This document shows, piece after piece, positions 16,529 through 24,616 of a stretch of 64,000 nucleotides of DNA. The translations under genes were made by a program, and so were the position numbers. The stretch is taken from contig JAGWXI010000002.1 in assembly GCA_018969975.1 (NCBI GenBank), positions 1 to 64,000 on the forward strand. Reading direction: 5' to 3'. Below the pieces are notes generated by a model. It was not told the origin of the DNA. It did not search any database and saw only the letters and a list, made by a program, of their open reading frames with translations. Source of the DNA: Burkholderiales bacterium (GTDB lineage Bacteria; Pseudomonadota; Gammaproteobacteria; Burkholderiales; Burkholderiaceae_C). Within the stretch, counting starts at the first letter, position 1; the number at the start of each line of letters is the position of its first letter.

Positions 16529-17155
16529 CTAGGCCGCCAAAACGAATCTAAAGAAAAAATCTGTACCTTTGGGTTCAAGCAATAACCGTGGATCAAAAAG
16601 AAAATCGCTTTTGTTACGCGCATGGTTTGGAAAGTAAAGCTGGGTGGTCAATACAGGTCCGTTTCTGCGCTGTACCTTGACATGCAAATGGCGGGTTCTA
16701 CCGGGGTACTCACCCGGCATCAGCGACTGAAGGACAAAACCACCTTTTTGGTTGGCAAATTGGTGTCCACGCAACTTGTCGCTCCGATTGTCGTAATTAC
16801 CGTTTTCATCGCACTGCCAAAAATCCAGCAATGCGCCAGGAACTGGTCTGCAAGCGCTGTCCACCACTTCGCCCGATAGTTGTATCTTGTGGGCTTTTTC
16901 TTGCGCGCCAATCAGCTTGCTTCGCTCGGGTGATCCAGGTGTAAAAAAAGGTCCCTCGAATTGGGCAGGTGTTTGGGTCCCGCAGTTAGGCGTGAGAGGT
17001 GCCTGGGCATGAGATTTTCGACTGGTCAAAACAGCGGCTGAACCAAGCCCAAAGTAAAGTGTGTACTTTGCGAAATCTTGCAGTGCGCGTCGACGTTGTG
17101 ATGGCGAGAAATGCATTGTGTGATCTGCCGGATGAATTAAATGTCTATGAGTCAT
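16529..17155 (-). CDS. Exported intradiol ring-cleavage dioxygenase-like protein
   Basis: A 208-residue member of the intradiol (protocatechuate 3,4-/catechol 1,2-) dioxygenase fold. The N-terminus has two close arginines (QRRRALQDF) and a weakly hydrophobic stretch ending in SHAQA, compatible with Tat or Sec export. The catalytic core begins EGPFFTPGSPERS and continues with LDFWQCDENGNYDN and LRGHQFANQKGGFVLQSLMPGEYPGRTRHLHVKV, where two Tyr and two His (RHLHV) would hold the non-haem Fe(III). It is shorter than true protocatechuate dioxygenase subunits and belongs to the secreted single-chain group whose substrates are poorly known. Monocistronic. Confidence 0.8.
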   Translation of the reverse strand: MTHRHLIHPADHTMHFSPSQRRRALQDFAKYTLYFGLGSAAVLTSRKSHAQAPLTPNCGTQTPAQFEGPFFTPGSPERSKLIGAQEKAHKIQLSGEVVDSACRPVPGALLDFWQCDENGNYDNRSDKLRGHQFANQKGGFVLQSLMPGEYPGRTRHLHVKVQRRNGPVLTTQLYFPNHARNKSDFLFDPRLLLEPKGTDFFFRFVLAA

Positions 17156-17274
17156 ACCTGTGAATGAAAATTTTTACCAAAACCGGGCTGCGAGTCGGGT
17201 ATTAAAAAAAATGTGTTTTGATAATGCTTTAGAGATATGATGAAGTTTAGTTTTATTTTTCATAGGAAATTGCC

Positions 17275-18192
17275 ATGAATAACCGTTTTCTTTCGATGAC
17301 CATGGTTTTATTGCTTGGTTTTTCCAGCCTGACGGCTGAAGCAGCCAGACGCATGGGCTCAGGAAAATCCATGGGGCAACAATCCAACAATGTGTCTCAA
17401 ACCCAAGGTACCAAGCCCGCACAAAATGCAACCCCTGCTTCCCCTGCCAACTCCGCAGCTGCTGCACCTCAAAGACGCCCTTGGGGCGCCATGCTAGGCG
17501 GTCTCGCAGCAGGCCTTGGTCTGGCATGGCTAGCCAGTTCATTGGGATTTGGTGAAGAGTTTGGACAAATCATCATGTTTGGCCTCATCGCGCTGGCAAT
17601 CATGATGGCTGTCGGATACTTTATGCGGCGCAAAGCTGCAGCCAACATGGGCTCATCCACCGGGTCACTTGCCTACCAAGGCGCCTCAACCTCTTATCCC
17701 GCCCAACAACCCACAACCATGTTCAAGGCGCAGCCAAACACCCAAGCCCTTCATACCAGCAGCATGATTGGTTCTGCTGTTTCTGGCTTTCAGCCCAATT
17801 GGTCTATACCTGCCGGGTTTGATGTTGATGGATTTTTGACCCAAGCCAAAGAAAACTTTGTGACCATGCAAGACGCCTGGGATCGCTCGGACACTTCCAG
17901 CCTGCGCCAAATGATGACAGACAGTATGTTGAATGAAATCAAAGCTCAAATTGCCGAGCGTGATGCAGCAAGCTCAGTCGGTCAGATGTCTATGACTGAT
18001 GTGGTTTCTCTGGAGGCCAAGTTATTGGGTATTGAAGAATCCCAAGACGGTTATTTGGCCAGCATTGAATTCACTGGAATGATTCGCGAAGAGCCCAACG
18101 CCCTTCCCGAATCATTCAAAGAAATCTGGAACATGTCCCGCAGTAAGCATGACAACAGTGGTTGGCTTTTGGCTGGTATCCAAGGTTTCTGA
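17275..18192 (+). CDS. Tim44-like domain exported membrane protein
   Basis: A 305-residue protein with an N-terminal signal peptide (MVLLLGFSSLTAEAA), a low-complexity Gln/Asn/Pro linker, a two-helix hydrophobic hairpin (about 70-120, LGGLAAGLGLAWLASS and IIMFGLIALAIMMAVGYFMRRK), and a C-terminal Tim44/MRPL45-like domain (about 180-305) with FDVDGFLTQAKENFVTMQDAWDRSD. Such proteins are widespread in betaproteobacteria; the role is unknown beyond the resemblance of the domain to the mitochondrial translocase peripheral subunit. GGAAATTGCC lies before the ATG as a weak ribosome binding site. Confidence 0.8.
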   Translation: MNNRFLSMTMVLLLGFSSLTAEAARRMGSGKSMGQQSNNVSQTQGTKPAQNATPASPANSAAAAPQRRPWGAMLGGLAAGLGLAWLASSLGFGEEFGQIIMFGLIALAIMMAVGYFMRRKAAANMGSSTGSLAYQGASTSYPAQQPTTMFKAQPNTQALHTSSMIGSAVSGFQPNWSIPAGFDVDGFLTQAKENFVTMQDAWDRSDTSSLRQMMTDSMLNEIKAQIAERDAASSVGQMSMTDVVSLEAKLLGIEESQDGYLASIEFTGMIREEPNALPESFKEIWNMSRSKHDNSGWLLAGIQGF

Positions 18193-18310
18193 CTCTGACA
18201 ACATTACTGTTCAACATTTAAGGGTCAGGTTTGGTTCGATATGAATCCATCCTTTCCCTGCATTGTGCAATGCCTAGCGTCACCGTGATGACAGCTCAAA
18301 AAGCTTTGTT

Positions 18311-18709
18311 TTATACCTCGTTAAGCCATGGCTGTAGGAATGCGAACCAGCCTCCAATGAAGTAAAGCACAACGCTGGCCGCATAAACGTTACTTGCGGT
18401 TTTGCGCGTCTTTAAACAAGCATCGCGCAATGCAGGATCTATTGGGCATGGCGCGGTCCGGTTACGCCACTGCAATGCGCCGCTGCCCATCATCAACAAG
18501 CCCGCGAAACCAAACAGTTGCTCTTTGTGCTCACTCAGCCAGACCATCTGTGGAAATATGGACACAAGGGACGAAAGTGCAGCCCCTGCCCCAAGAGTCA
18601 CAAGGAAAGCAGGAATCGCGCAGCAAACTAAAGTGCTTGAACTTGCGAACAGGCTAGCCAGAGCAGACAACATACCACTTCGCGATTCAGTCATACCGTC
18701 TGCACTCAT
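18311..18709 (-). CDS. MerT-like mercury/metal transport membrane protein
   Basis: A 132-residue inner-membrane protein with three hydrophobic segments. The first contains the vicinal cysteine pair in STLVCCAIPAFLVTLGAG (about 27-44), the hallmark of MerT/MerC-type metal-ion transporters, and two more cysteines (CPID and DACLK) lie between the second and third segments. It is the last gene of the metal cluster and starts in a 4-bp overlap with the MerP-like gene, an arrangement close to merT-merP except that the order is reversed. No merR or merA is nearby, so the metal is more probably copper or another thiophilic ion than mercury alone. Confidence 0.7.
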   Translation of the reverse strand: MSADGMTESRSGMLSALASLFASSSTLVCCAIPAFLVTLGAGAALSSLVSIFPQMVWLSEHKEQLFGFAGLLMMGSGALQWRNRTAPCPIDPALRDACLKTRKTASNVYAASVVLYFIGGWFAFLQPWLNEV

Positions 18710-19032
18710 TTGCGATTCTTTAATTCAGCCTTGATCTCGGCAATCGATTTCAGCACTGTCTCAAACTTGACCACGTCGTATCCTGCGTCAACAATCTGTG
18801 CGGATATGGCTTTGGCATCAAGTAATTGGCCATCCTTTGCTTCAACCACCACAGTTTTCTTTTTTAGGTCGACGAAGACCTCTTTGGTTGCAACCATCTT
18901 GGATAGACTTTTTTCGATCCCTTGCGCGCAGAAAGAGCAAACCATTCCGTTGACGGTGAACTTCATGCTGGTGGCGGCCGTAGAAGAAAGCGCAACAACA
19001 CCAAATGCCAAGGCGATAATAATTTTCTTCAT
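18706..19032 (-). CDS. Periplasmic HMA-domain metal-binding protein (MerP-like)
   Basis: A 108-residue protein with a cleavable signal peptide (MKKIIIALAFGVVALSSTAA) and one heavy-metal-associated domain. The metal-binding loop is GMVCSFCAQGIEKSL, the CxxC motif being CSFC. The rest has the beta-alpha-beta-beta-alpha-beta ferredoxin pattern ending VDAGYDVVKFE, and there is a short charged C-terminal helix. It should bind a soft metal in the periplasm and deliver it to the MerT-like protein encoded immediately downstream. A good AGGAG precedes the start. Confidence 0.82.
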   Translation of the reverse strand: MKKIIIALAFGVVALSSTAATSMKFTVNGMVCSFCAQGIEKSLSKMVATKEVFVDLKKKTVVVEAKDGQLLDAKAISAQIVDAGYDVVKFETVLKSIAEIKAELKNRK

Positions 19033-19046
19033 TCAGATACTCCTCT

Positions 19047-19697
19047 TCAAAAAATATACATAAAGTTCATTCGAGCTTGGGATGTATTGTTTACCCCGAG
19101 TTCAACGAAATAGCGGTTATGGATCAACCGCAGCATGGGCGTGACTTCGGTCTTATCCGTGAGCCCTCGCATGCGTCTGACCTCTAGGATAAACCATGGT
19201 TGCGTTTGGTCATAGTCCACCTCGAAAAAAGAGAATCCGGCTCGCGCCGAAGCAAAGTCGTGGTTGAGGCCTTGGGCTCTGTAAAGCCTGGCTGTAGCCG
19301 CAACATAGATGCGTGTTGTCTCGTAATCGACTTGTATTCCCGGTGCGACCATTGTCTTGGAGCCAGAAAAATCGTTACCTATTGTGTTTCCGATGCCGCC
19401 AATGAACCAAATGTTGGCCTGCGCCTCAGGCATGTTCCAACGTCGGACCAGTCTCGTATAGGTGGCTTCTGTGAATTGGCGCGTCTTGTTTCCATTGTCT
19501 GAGCGCATGACGAGTGCTGAAGCTCCAGCGGCGTCTCGTGCAGTGAAGGCATAGTTAACCAAGACCTCCTGCCAGTTTGGACTAACGTCGCCCATCGACA
19601 TCCAACTTTCCTTGAATCCCATCGGCCCACACAGTGCCGAAAAAGATACCAATGAGACGATCACACCCCAAGTGATCTTGGCGAGTTGCCGCCTCAT
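19047..19697 (-). CDS. Exported beta-barrel-like protein of the metal cluster
   Basis: A 216-residue protein with a signal peptide (VIVSLVSFSALCGP) and an alternating hydrophobic pattern typical of outer-membrane beta strands; it ends with an aromatic residue (NFMYIF), as outer-membrane proteins do. Related hypothetical proteins occur in copper and silver resistance clusters; I do not recognise a defined function. It sits between cusF and the MerP-like gene, with its start 4 bp inside the cusF stop, so it belongs to the same operon. Confidence 0.65.
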   Translation of the reverse strand: MRRQLAKITWGVIVSLVSFSALCGPMGFKESWMSMGDVSPNWQEVLVNYAFTARDAAGASALVMRSDNGNKTRQFTEATYTRLVRRWNMPEAQANIWFIGGIGNTIGNDFSGSKTMVAPGIQVDYETTRIYVAATARLYRAQGLNHDFASARAGFSFFEVDYDQTQPWFILEVRRMRGLTDKTEVTPMLRLIHNRYFVELGVNNTSQARMNFMYIF

Positions 19698-20074
19698 CGG
19701 TCAGTCTCTATGGATTTATTCGCCAGTTGCATACTTGTGACAACAAAGGCGCCGTCTAATTTTTCAATAACAAACTTGACTTTATCGCCTGCTTTGAATG
19801 TCTCCAATATAGAGGTATCGCGAATTTGAAAAACCATGGTCATGCTAGGCATGTCCAAACTTTTAATATCGCCGTGTTTGATCGTCATTTTTTTGTTGTC
19901 ACGATTGACCTTTTTGATCTCGCCATCGGCCATATGGCCAGCGGATACAGCATCCGCAGGCGAATGGTGTTTGTCTTGGGCATAGGCCGCTGTAAAGCAA
20001 AAAGCAGAAAAAACCAGCATGCGCTTTAAATTTTTTCTGATGGATAGATCAGTCACGTTGAATCTAAATGTCAT
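19694..20074 (-). CDS. cusF: Periplasmic copper-binding protein (CusF-like)
   Basis: A 126-residue exported protein whose mature part is a CusF OB-fold: GEIKKVNRDNKKMTIKHGDIKSLDMPSMTMVFQI (about 52-85). The copper site of CusF, one His and two Met with a neighbouring aromatic residue, is represented by His in IKHGDI and the DMPSMTM block. The start used by the track gives a long N-terminus; a Met 18 residues in (MLVFSAFCFTAAYA) would leave a short signal peptide. It lies in the metal operon next to a multicopper oxidase; here it may pass Cu(I) to that oxidase, since no CusAB pump is present. Confidence 0.82.
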   Translation of the reverse strand: MTFRFNVTDLSIRKNLKRMLVFSAFCFTAAYAQDKHHSPADAVSAGHMADGEIKKVNRDNKKMTIKHGDIKSLDMPSMTMVFQIRDTSILETFKAGDKVKFVIEKLDGAFVVTSMQLANKSIETDR

Positions 20075-20108
20075 GAGATTTACTTTCTTAAGGGTTGTTA
20101 AGAGACTG

Positions 20109-21521
20109 TCAATGACCCGAGTGGGCAGAGGGTTTGCGTATTTGCACTTCTATATCTTTTTTGGGTGGTGTTGCCAACGGCATGGACTCCCCGCTCTCAG
20201 CTTTAAATCGTGCAGGCTCAGGCATTGAACCTGTCCACTCAAAGGCCACGCTGCCGGGGGGATGCTTGTACCAATCGGGATTTTCATAATTTCCCGGTTT
20301 TTGATCTTTACGCACCTTCAACACAGAGAACATGCCGCCCATTTCAACGCCTCCGAACGGGCCTTGACCTGTCATCATGGGCACCGTATTGTCTGGAAGC
20401 GGCATTTCCATCTCGCCCATATCTGCCATGCCACGTTCTCCCATCACCATGTAGTCAGGGATGAGGTTGCTGATTTTTTTGGCAACACCCCGATGGTCTA
20501 CGCCAATCATGGTGGGCACGTTATGCCCCATGGCGTTCATGGTGTGATGGCTTTTATGGCAGTGAAATGCCCAGTCCCCTTCTTCGTCGGCCACAAATTC
20601 AATTTGACGCATTTGTCCGACGGCCACATCGGTAGTAACTTCATGCCAGCGTGCCCCTTTGGGTGTTGGACCGCCATCTGTACCGGTCACCTGAAACTCA
20701 TGCCCATGCAAATGGATCGGATGATTGGTCATGGTGAGATTGCCAAATCGAATCCGCACCTTGTCGTTCAAGCGCACATTCAGACTGTCAATACCAGGAA
20801 AGATACGGCTGTTCCATGTCCATAAATTGAAGTCCAGCATGGTCATGATTTTGGGCGTATAGCTACCCGGGTCAATGTCGTAGGCGTTGAGCAGAAAACA
20901 AAAATCACGCTGAACCTCATCAATGAGAGGGTGCTTTTCTTTGGGGTGCGTGACCCAAAAACCCATCATGCCCATTGCCATCTGAGTCATCTCGTCTGCA
21001 TGCGGGTGGTACATGAAGGTTCCGGGACGTCGCGCCACAAACTCATAGACAAAGGTTTTCCCGGGATGGATGCCGGGTTGGTTAAGCCCTGTGACACCAT
21101 CCATACCATTGGGCAGTCGCTGACCATGCCAATGCACACTGGTGTGCTCAGGAAGTTTGTTGGTGACAAAAATACGGACACGGTCACCTTCGACCACTTC
21201 AATAGTCGGTCCTGGGCTTTGACCGTTATAGCCCCAAAGATGGGCTTTCATGCCGGGGGCCATTTCACGCACCACAGGCTCAGCCACCAAATGAAACTCT
21301 TTGACGCCCTGGTTCATGCGCCAAGGCAGTGTCCAACCATTGAGTGTGACCACTGGGTTGTAAGGTCGGCCGGTGCTGGGGATCAATGGCGGCATCGTGT
21401 CGGACTGCGTTTGGATGACAGGCTCTGGCAGAGCGGCCATGGCCACGCGGCTCACCGCAGCCGCTGCGATCGCCCCGCCAGCGATACCGGCAGTTTTAAA
21501 AAAATCTCGTCTTGAATTCAT
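20109..21521 (-). CDS. Tat-exported multicopper oxidase (copper resistance)
   Basis: A periplasmic multicopper oxidase that would oxidise Cu(I) to the less toxic Cu(II). The ATG at 21521 (MNSRRDFFKTAGIAGG) is preferred over the track's upstream TTG because it gives a clean Tat signal and has GGGAA in front. All copper ligand motifs are present: HWHGQRLPNG, YHPHADEMTQ, NHPIHLHGHEFQ and HCHKSHHTMNAM; the last has the Cys, the His and the axial Met of the type 1 site. A Met-rich C-terminal part (GMADMGEMEMPLPD) probably gathers Cu(I), as in CueO. At about 470 residues it is a three-domain enzyme. It is directly downstream of the TolC-type gene. Confidence 0.88.
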   Translation of the reverse strand: MNSRRDFFKTAGIAGGAIAAAAVSRVAMAALPEPVIQTQSDTMPPLIPSTGRPYNPVVTLNGWTLPWRMNQGVKEFHLVAEPVVREMAPGMKAHLWGYNGQSPGPTIEVVEGDRVRIFVTNKLPEHTSVHWHGQRLPNGMDGVTGLNQPGIHPGKTFVYEFVARRPGTFMYHPHADEMTQMAMGMMGFWVTHPKEKHPLIDEVQRDFCFLLNAYDIDPGSYTPKIMTMLDFNLWTWNSRIFPGIDSLNVRLNDKVRIRFGNLTMTNHPIHLHGHEFQVTGTDGGPTPKGARWHEVTTDVAVGQMRQIEFVADEEGDWAFHCHKSHHTMNAMGHNVPTMIGVDHRGVAKKISNLIPDYMVMGERGMADMGEMEMPLPDNTVPMMTGQGPFGGVEMGGMFSVLKVRKDQKPGNYENPDWYKHPPGSVAFEWTGSMPEPARFKAESGESMPLATPPKKDIEVQIRKPSAHSGH

Positions 21522-21533
21522 GTCTATTCCCAA

Positions 21534-22946
21534 TCAGTGGCCAGCGGCCGTATTGCTTGTTGTGCTGCTGATCGCTGCCAAACCCATAGAAGTTGGTCGG
21601 CCAATGAGCGTGGCTTGCAAAGCTGCGTCAGCTAACCAGAACTGTTGCTCTGCTTCGATAGCCGAGATAACTGCGCCAATCTGGTCGCGTGAATCAGCCA
21701 GTAACTCAAAAACGCCAATGAGCATGCCGTTGTACCGAAGCACGTTCTCTTCTGAAATCACCTTGCGAAGTGGAATCACTTCTTCTTTGTAGTGCATAGA
21801 GATGTCATAAGCCGTTCGGTAGGCTGCATAGTTTTCACGCAAAGAAGATCCAGCCGAACGAATCGTTGCTTCGAGCTGATTGGCTGCGGCCAAGGTTTGT
21901 GCGTTCATGGCATCTCGCTGCATATCGCCCCAATCGAAGATGGGTAATTTCACGCCAACCTCATACCCACGACTTGAACTGTGGTTCGGTACGTTGCTAA
22001 GTATCACCGACAGTTCGATATCCGTCAGGCTTGTGACCCTATTTAAGCCCTGCGCTTTGGCAGCAGCATTCAACGCTGCTTTAGCTTGTTGAATATCCAG
22101 CCGCTCTTGGCTTAATTGTTTAGACACGTTCTCGGGAGTCATGGGTTGCTTTGGAAGGTCAGGTAACCGCTCAGGAAGCACAAGTTGTTTAGCTTGATCT
22201 TCATCTAAGCCCAGCAATCTGACTAATTCCTCTTTTCGTAATAAAGCTAATTGCTTAGCTGTTGCCAGTTGCGTCGCAGCATCTGCATAAAAAGCTTGAT
22301 GCCGTGCGCGGGTCAGTTTGTTGAAGTTGCCAACCGATTCCATGCGTCTGGCCAGTTCAGCACTCGCCTCTGCGCTGGCTAGCACTTGATCTGCGTATTT
22401 GTAGGACTGCGCGGCAGCAACTGCTCGTACCCACGATTGGCGTACTTGAGTAACTTGATCCACAACCTCGGCGGTCATGCGGATCTGAGCTTGTTCAATT
22501 TGGAAGTTTGCAATAGCCGATCGTTGAGGTAGGGTGATCAGATCCAGCAAACCAAATGTGAAGAAACGGGTCAACTCGGTCTCACTGCCCGTCACCACAC
22601 TTTCGAACGCGAATGTAGGATTTGATATACGACCTGATTGAGCAGCTCCTGCTGCCTGCGCCCAGTGTTTCGCCAGCAAGGCTTGGAACGCAGGACTGTT
22701 TGCCAGTAGCAACTGGACAGCTTCTTTTTGTCCTACAGGTTTGGCTAAAAGCTGATTTGTTGCAGCAAGACGCTTATCACGATCTTCCTTGTTCTTTGCA
22801 AAATTCAGATCGTTCTGCGTGAAGCCATTGGCGTCTCGGTTCACCCTACCTAAACCTTTGTTCAAATCATAACTGGCACAGCCAGACAATCCAATAACCG
22901 CTGTGACCAACACCAATGTTTTGATTTTTCGGAATCTGAAGTTCAT
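21534..22946 (-). CDS. TolC-family outer-membrane efflux lipoprotein (CusC-like)
   Basis: A 470-residue outer-membrane factor. The N-terminus carries a lipoprotein signal with lipobox LSGCASY. Two OEP repeats follow (about 70-260 and 280-460), with long heptad-rich helices such as QKEAVQLLLANSPAFQALLAKHW at the start of the first and VGVKLPIFDWGD at the second. It would form the trimeric exit duct of a tripartite metal pump. Neither a membrane-fusion protein nor an RND transporter gene is next to it, so the partner must be encoded elsewhere or was lost. The start overlaps the upstream small gene by 4 bp. Confidence 0.85.
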   Translation of the reverse strand: MNFRFRKIKTLVLVTAVIGLSGCASYDLNKGLGRVNRDANGFTQNDLNFAKNKEDRDKRLAATNQLLAKPVGQKEAVQLLLANSPAFQALLAKHWAQAAGAAQSGRISNPTFAFESVVTGSETELTRFFTFGLLDLITLPQRSAIANFQIEQAQIRMTAEVVDQVTQVRQSWVRAVAAAQSYKYADQVLASAEASAELARRMESVGNFNKLTRARHQAFYADAATQLATAKQLALLRKEELVRLLGLDEDQAKQLVLPERLPDLPKQPMTPENVSKQLSQERLDIQQAKAALNAAAKAQGLNRVTSLTDIELSVILSNVPNHSSSRGYEVGVKLPIFDWGDMQRDAMNAQTLAAANQLEATIRSAGSSLRENYAAYRTAYDISMHYKEEVIPLRKVISEENVLRYNGMLIGVFELLADSRDQIGAVISAIEAEQQFWLADAALQATLIGRPTSMGLAAISSTTSNTAAGH

Positions 22947-23254
22947 CGATGAGCTCCATGAGAAGGATTGGCGGAGGAAGGCTCAGTGTCCGGGTCCTGT
23001 GCTATTTCTTTCGCGTACTCGCGCCACCCTCCAATGTCTTTCACGGTGTCATTGGCCTGCTTCCAAGCTGCAATTTCGGAAGCGGAGTAGCGTTGGTAAT
23101 TGTTAAAAGACGACTGATAGACCAATTCGACAGGCTTTTCAGCGTTGGAGACTTCAGGTTTTATTTCAGACTGCGCCCAAGCACTGTTCAATTGAAAAGA
23201 GAAAAACAATATTGCAGAAACCAGTTGATAAAAATTTGAAGATTTGAGATACAT
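22943..23254 (-). CDS. Small exported protein of the metal cluster
   Basis: About 103 residues, starting at the ATG at 23254 (MYLKSSNFYQ), which has GAGG six bases upstream; the track start 18 bp earlier lacks this. A signal peptide (LVSAILFFSFQLNSAWAQ) precedes a hydrophilic mature part: SFNNYQRYSASEIAAWKQAND and GGWREYAKEI. Such short exported proteins commonly sit ahead of CusC-type genes in copper efflux loci; I know no biochemical role. Coupled to the TolC-type gene by a 4-bp overlap. Confidence 0.7.
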   Translation of the reverse strand: MYLKSSNFYQLVSAILFFSFQLNSAWAQSEIKPEVSNAEKPVELVYQSSFNNYQRYSASEIAAWKQANDTVKDIGGWREYAKEIAQDPDTEPSSANPSHGAHR

Positions 23255-23347
23255 AAATTCCTCATTAACCATGGATGAAACGTCGTGCGATGACTAGACA
23301 TCACAAGAAAAAAATGCAATCAACCAACCGTCAGACTACTTGATTGC

Positions 23348-23743
23348 TTAGGGGAGAAAGGAACGCGGAGGTCGTTCTAAATTAAGGGGTGAAATCGCCC
23401 CTAAGAGGACATTGCTAATTGCAACAAGGGTACCGGCTTCTTGATTAAAAACCGGGATTAACGGCGCAGGCAACAAGGCAGCGACAAAACCGCATTGTGC
23501 GCAAGAACTGCATTGGTGATTTGCGCTTTTAGCAATCTCTGCTTGGGTTATGGGGTGGTCCGGAGATTTGGTTTGATCTTCATGCTGATCAAGGGCTTGG
23601 TGATGTGAATGATCAGTAATTTTTGGGTTGACTGCAAAGACCGAACCACTCAGGTGACAGAAAATTTGAGTCGACGAGGCTATGCCTTGCAACGAAATTG
23701 CAAACGCTAGCAGAAACACCAGTAAATGTCTGAAAATTTTCAC
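23348..23743 (-). CDS. Cys/His-rich exported protein heading the metal cluster
   Basis: A 131-residue protein with a signal peptide (LLVFLLAFAISLQGIAS). The mature part contains a His-rich stretch (DHSHHQALDQHED), a CSSCAQC motif (about 88-94) and a hydrophobic segment with a proline (FVAALLPAPLIPVF). The composition points to metal binding and the layout to a membrane-anchored periplasmic protein, like the DUF2946-type proteins often found first in copper operons. It is probably the first gene of the operon running to 18311. I see no CopR/CusR-type box upstream. Confidence 0.6.
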   Translation of the reverse strand: MKIFRHLLVFLLAFAISLQGIASSTQIFCHLSGSVFAVNPKITDHSHHQALDQHEDQTKSPDHPITQAEIAKSANHQCSSCAQCGFVAALLPAPLIPVFNQEAGTLVAISNVLLGAISPLNLERPPRSFLP

Positions 23744-23799
23744 GTGGACAAGTTTAACCAGATTTCAAATTTTCTAAAAATCCCCTGACGTCAAATGGG

Positions 23800-23960
23800 G
23801 CGCACTTTGTCAAGTTTGTCCAGCGCGAGTGGGTGCGCATCATCCTTTTCCTTGCATACACCACTGGTTGTCGGGCTGAGGAGCTCTTGGAAACTGACTT
23901 GTGGCATGTGAAACGAATCTGCCAACCCGATCAATGGGTGTCTGCCAAAGACATGCGCTA
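23800..23960 (+). pseudogene. Tyrosine recombinase (integrase) fragment
   Basis: In the plus frame of the GTG at 23833 the sequence reads KFVQREWVRIILFLAYTTGCRAEELLETDLWHVKRI, which matches the region around the first catalytic Arg of phage-type integrases (ILLLAYTTGLRAEEL). The later catalytic His-x-x-Arg and Tyr boxes are absent and the frame ends in an unrelated gene. It is an integrase scar just upstream of the metal cluster's first gene. Confidence 0.6.
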
Positions 23961-24000
23961 CAAATATCCCGAGTATCTTTGTTTTTGGATTTTCAAAATA

Positions 24001-24456
24001 TCAGCGTTTAGATTTCAACTGCAAATCGATTGCAGATGCTTTGTTTTTGCAACCTATTTGTTCTTTTAATTGACACGCTTTGTCAAAATAAAATGCTGCT
24101 TGGGCGTAATCTCTTTCAACCCCATCGCCATACAAAATACCAAGGTTGTTGCAAGCTTGAGAATAGTTCGCATCACAAGCTTTCTTGTAGTATTCCAAAG
24201 CTTTGGCGTTGCTTTGTACTGAAGCGTCTCCAGTCTCATAAATTGTTGCTAAATGAAAGCAAGACTCGCTCTCTGCGTTTGCACAAGCTTGGTCATAAAA
24301 GAAAATCATCTTGGCAACCAATCCACCGTACCAAATCACTTTCTCGGAAGATTCATTTCTCAAAAAATGGCCAGATGGAGTCGTCACAATTTCTGCTCTG
24401 ACAAACAAACTAACGATGATTCCAAGCAAAAATAATGCTGCATTTTTGGTAGTCAT
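24001..24456 (-). CDS. Sel1-repeat exported protein
   Basis: About 151 residues with the preferred start at MTTKNAALFLLGIIVSLFVRA, which forms a signal peptide; the track start adds ten residues that would spoil it. Two to three Sel1-like repeats follow (about 55-130): ESCFHLATIYETGDASVQSNAKALEYYKKACDAN and a second repeat with ACNNLGILYGDGVERDYAQAAFYF. These alpha-hairpin repeats mediate protein contacts. The Cys in each repeat is typical of the Cys-rich exported Sel1 group (HcpA-like). Single gene; no operon partner. Confidence 0.75.
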   Translation of the reverse strand: MTTKNAALFLLGIIVSLFVRAEIVTTPSGHFLRNESSEKVIWYGGLVAKMIFFYDQACANAESESCFHLATIYETGDASVQSNAKALEYYKKACDANYSQACNNLGILYGDGVERDYAQAAFYFDKACQLKEQIGCKNKASAIDLQLKSKR

Positions 24457-24561
24457 AGTGATACAACTGCTTTCGAAGAATCCCATCTAATTCTTGGGAA
24501 AAAGTGATGAATTCCAAACGATCGTACGCCATTTTTAAATTTGAATCCACGTATGTCTGTA

Positions 24562-24590
24562 TTGCCCACCGACTGGCTAAGCTGTATAAA
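24562..24590 (+). promoter_or_regulatory. Candidate sigma-70 promoter of the crtI operon
   Basis: TTGCCC, then 17 bp, then TATAAA, ending 26 bp before the CDS start. Spacing and -10 box fit the consensus. No competing promoter is closer. Confidence 0.4.
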
Positions 24591-24616
24591 GCCCTCATGC
24601 CAAACGCTGTATCAAC

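Noticed and set aside
20931-21515. Long plus-strand ORF (194 aa) inside the multicopper oxidase gene
   Set aside because: Antisense to a protein with every copper motif in place; its composition (His/Cys/Trp-rich) is what a reversed oxidase frame yields.
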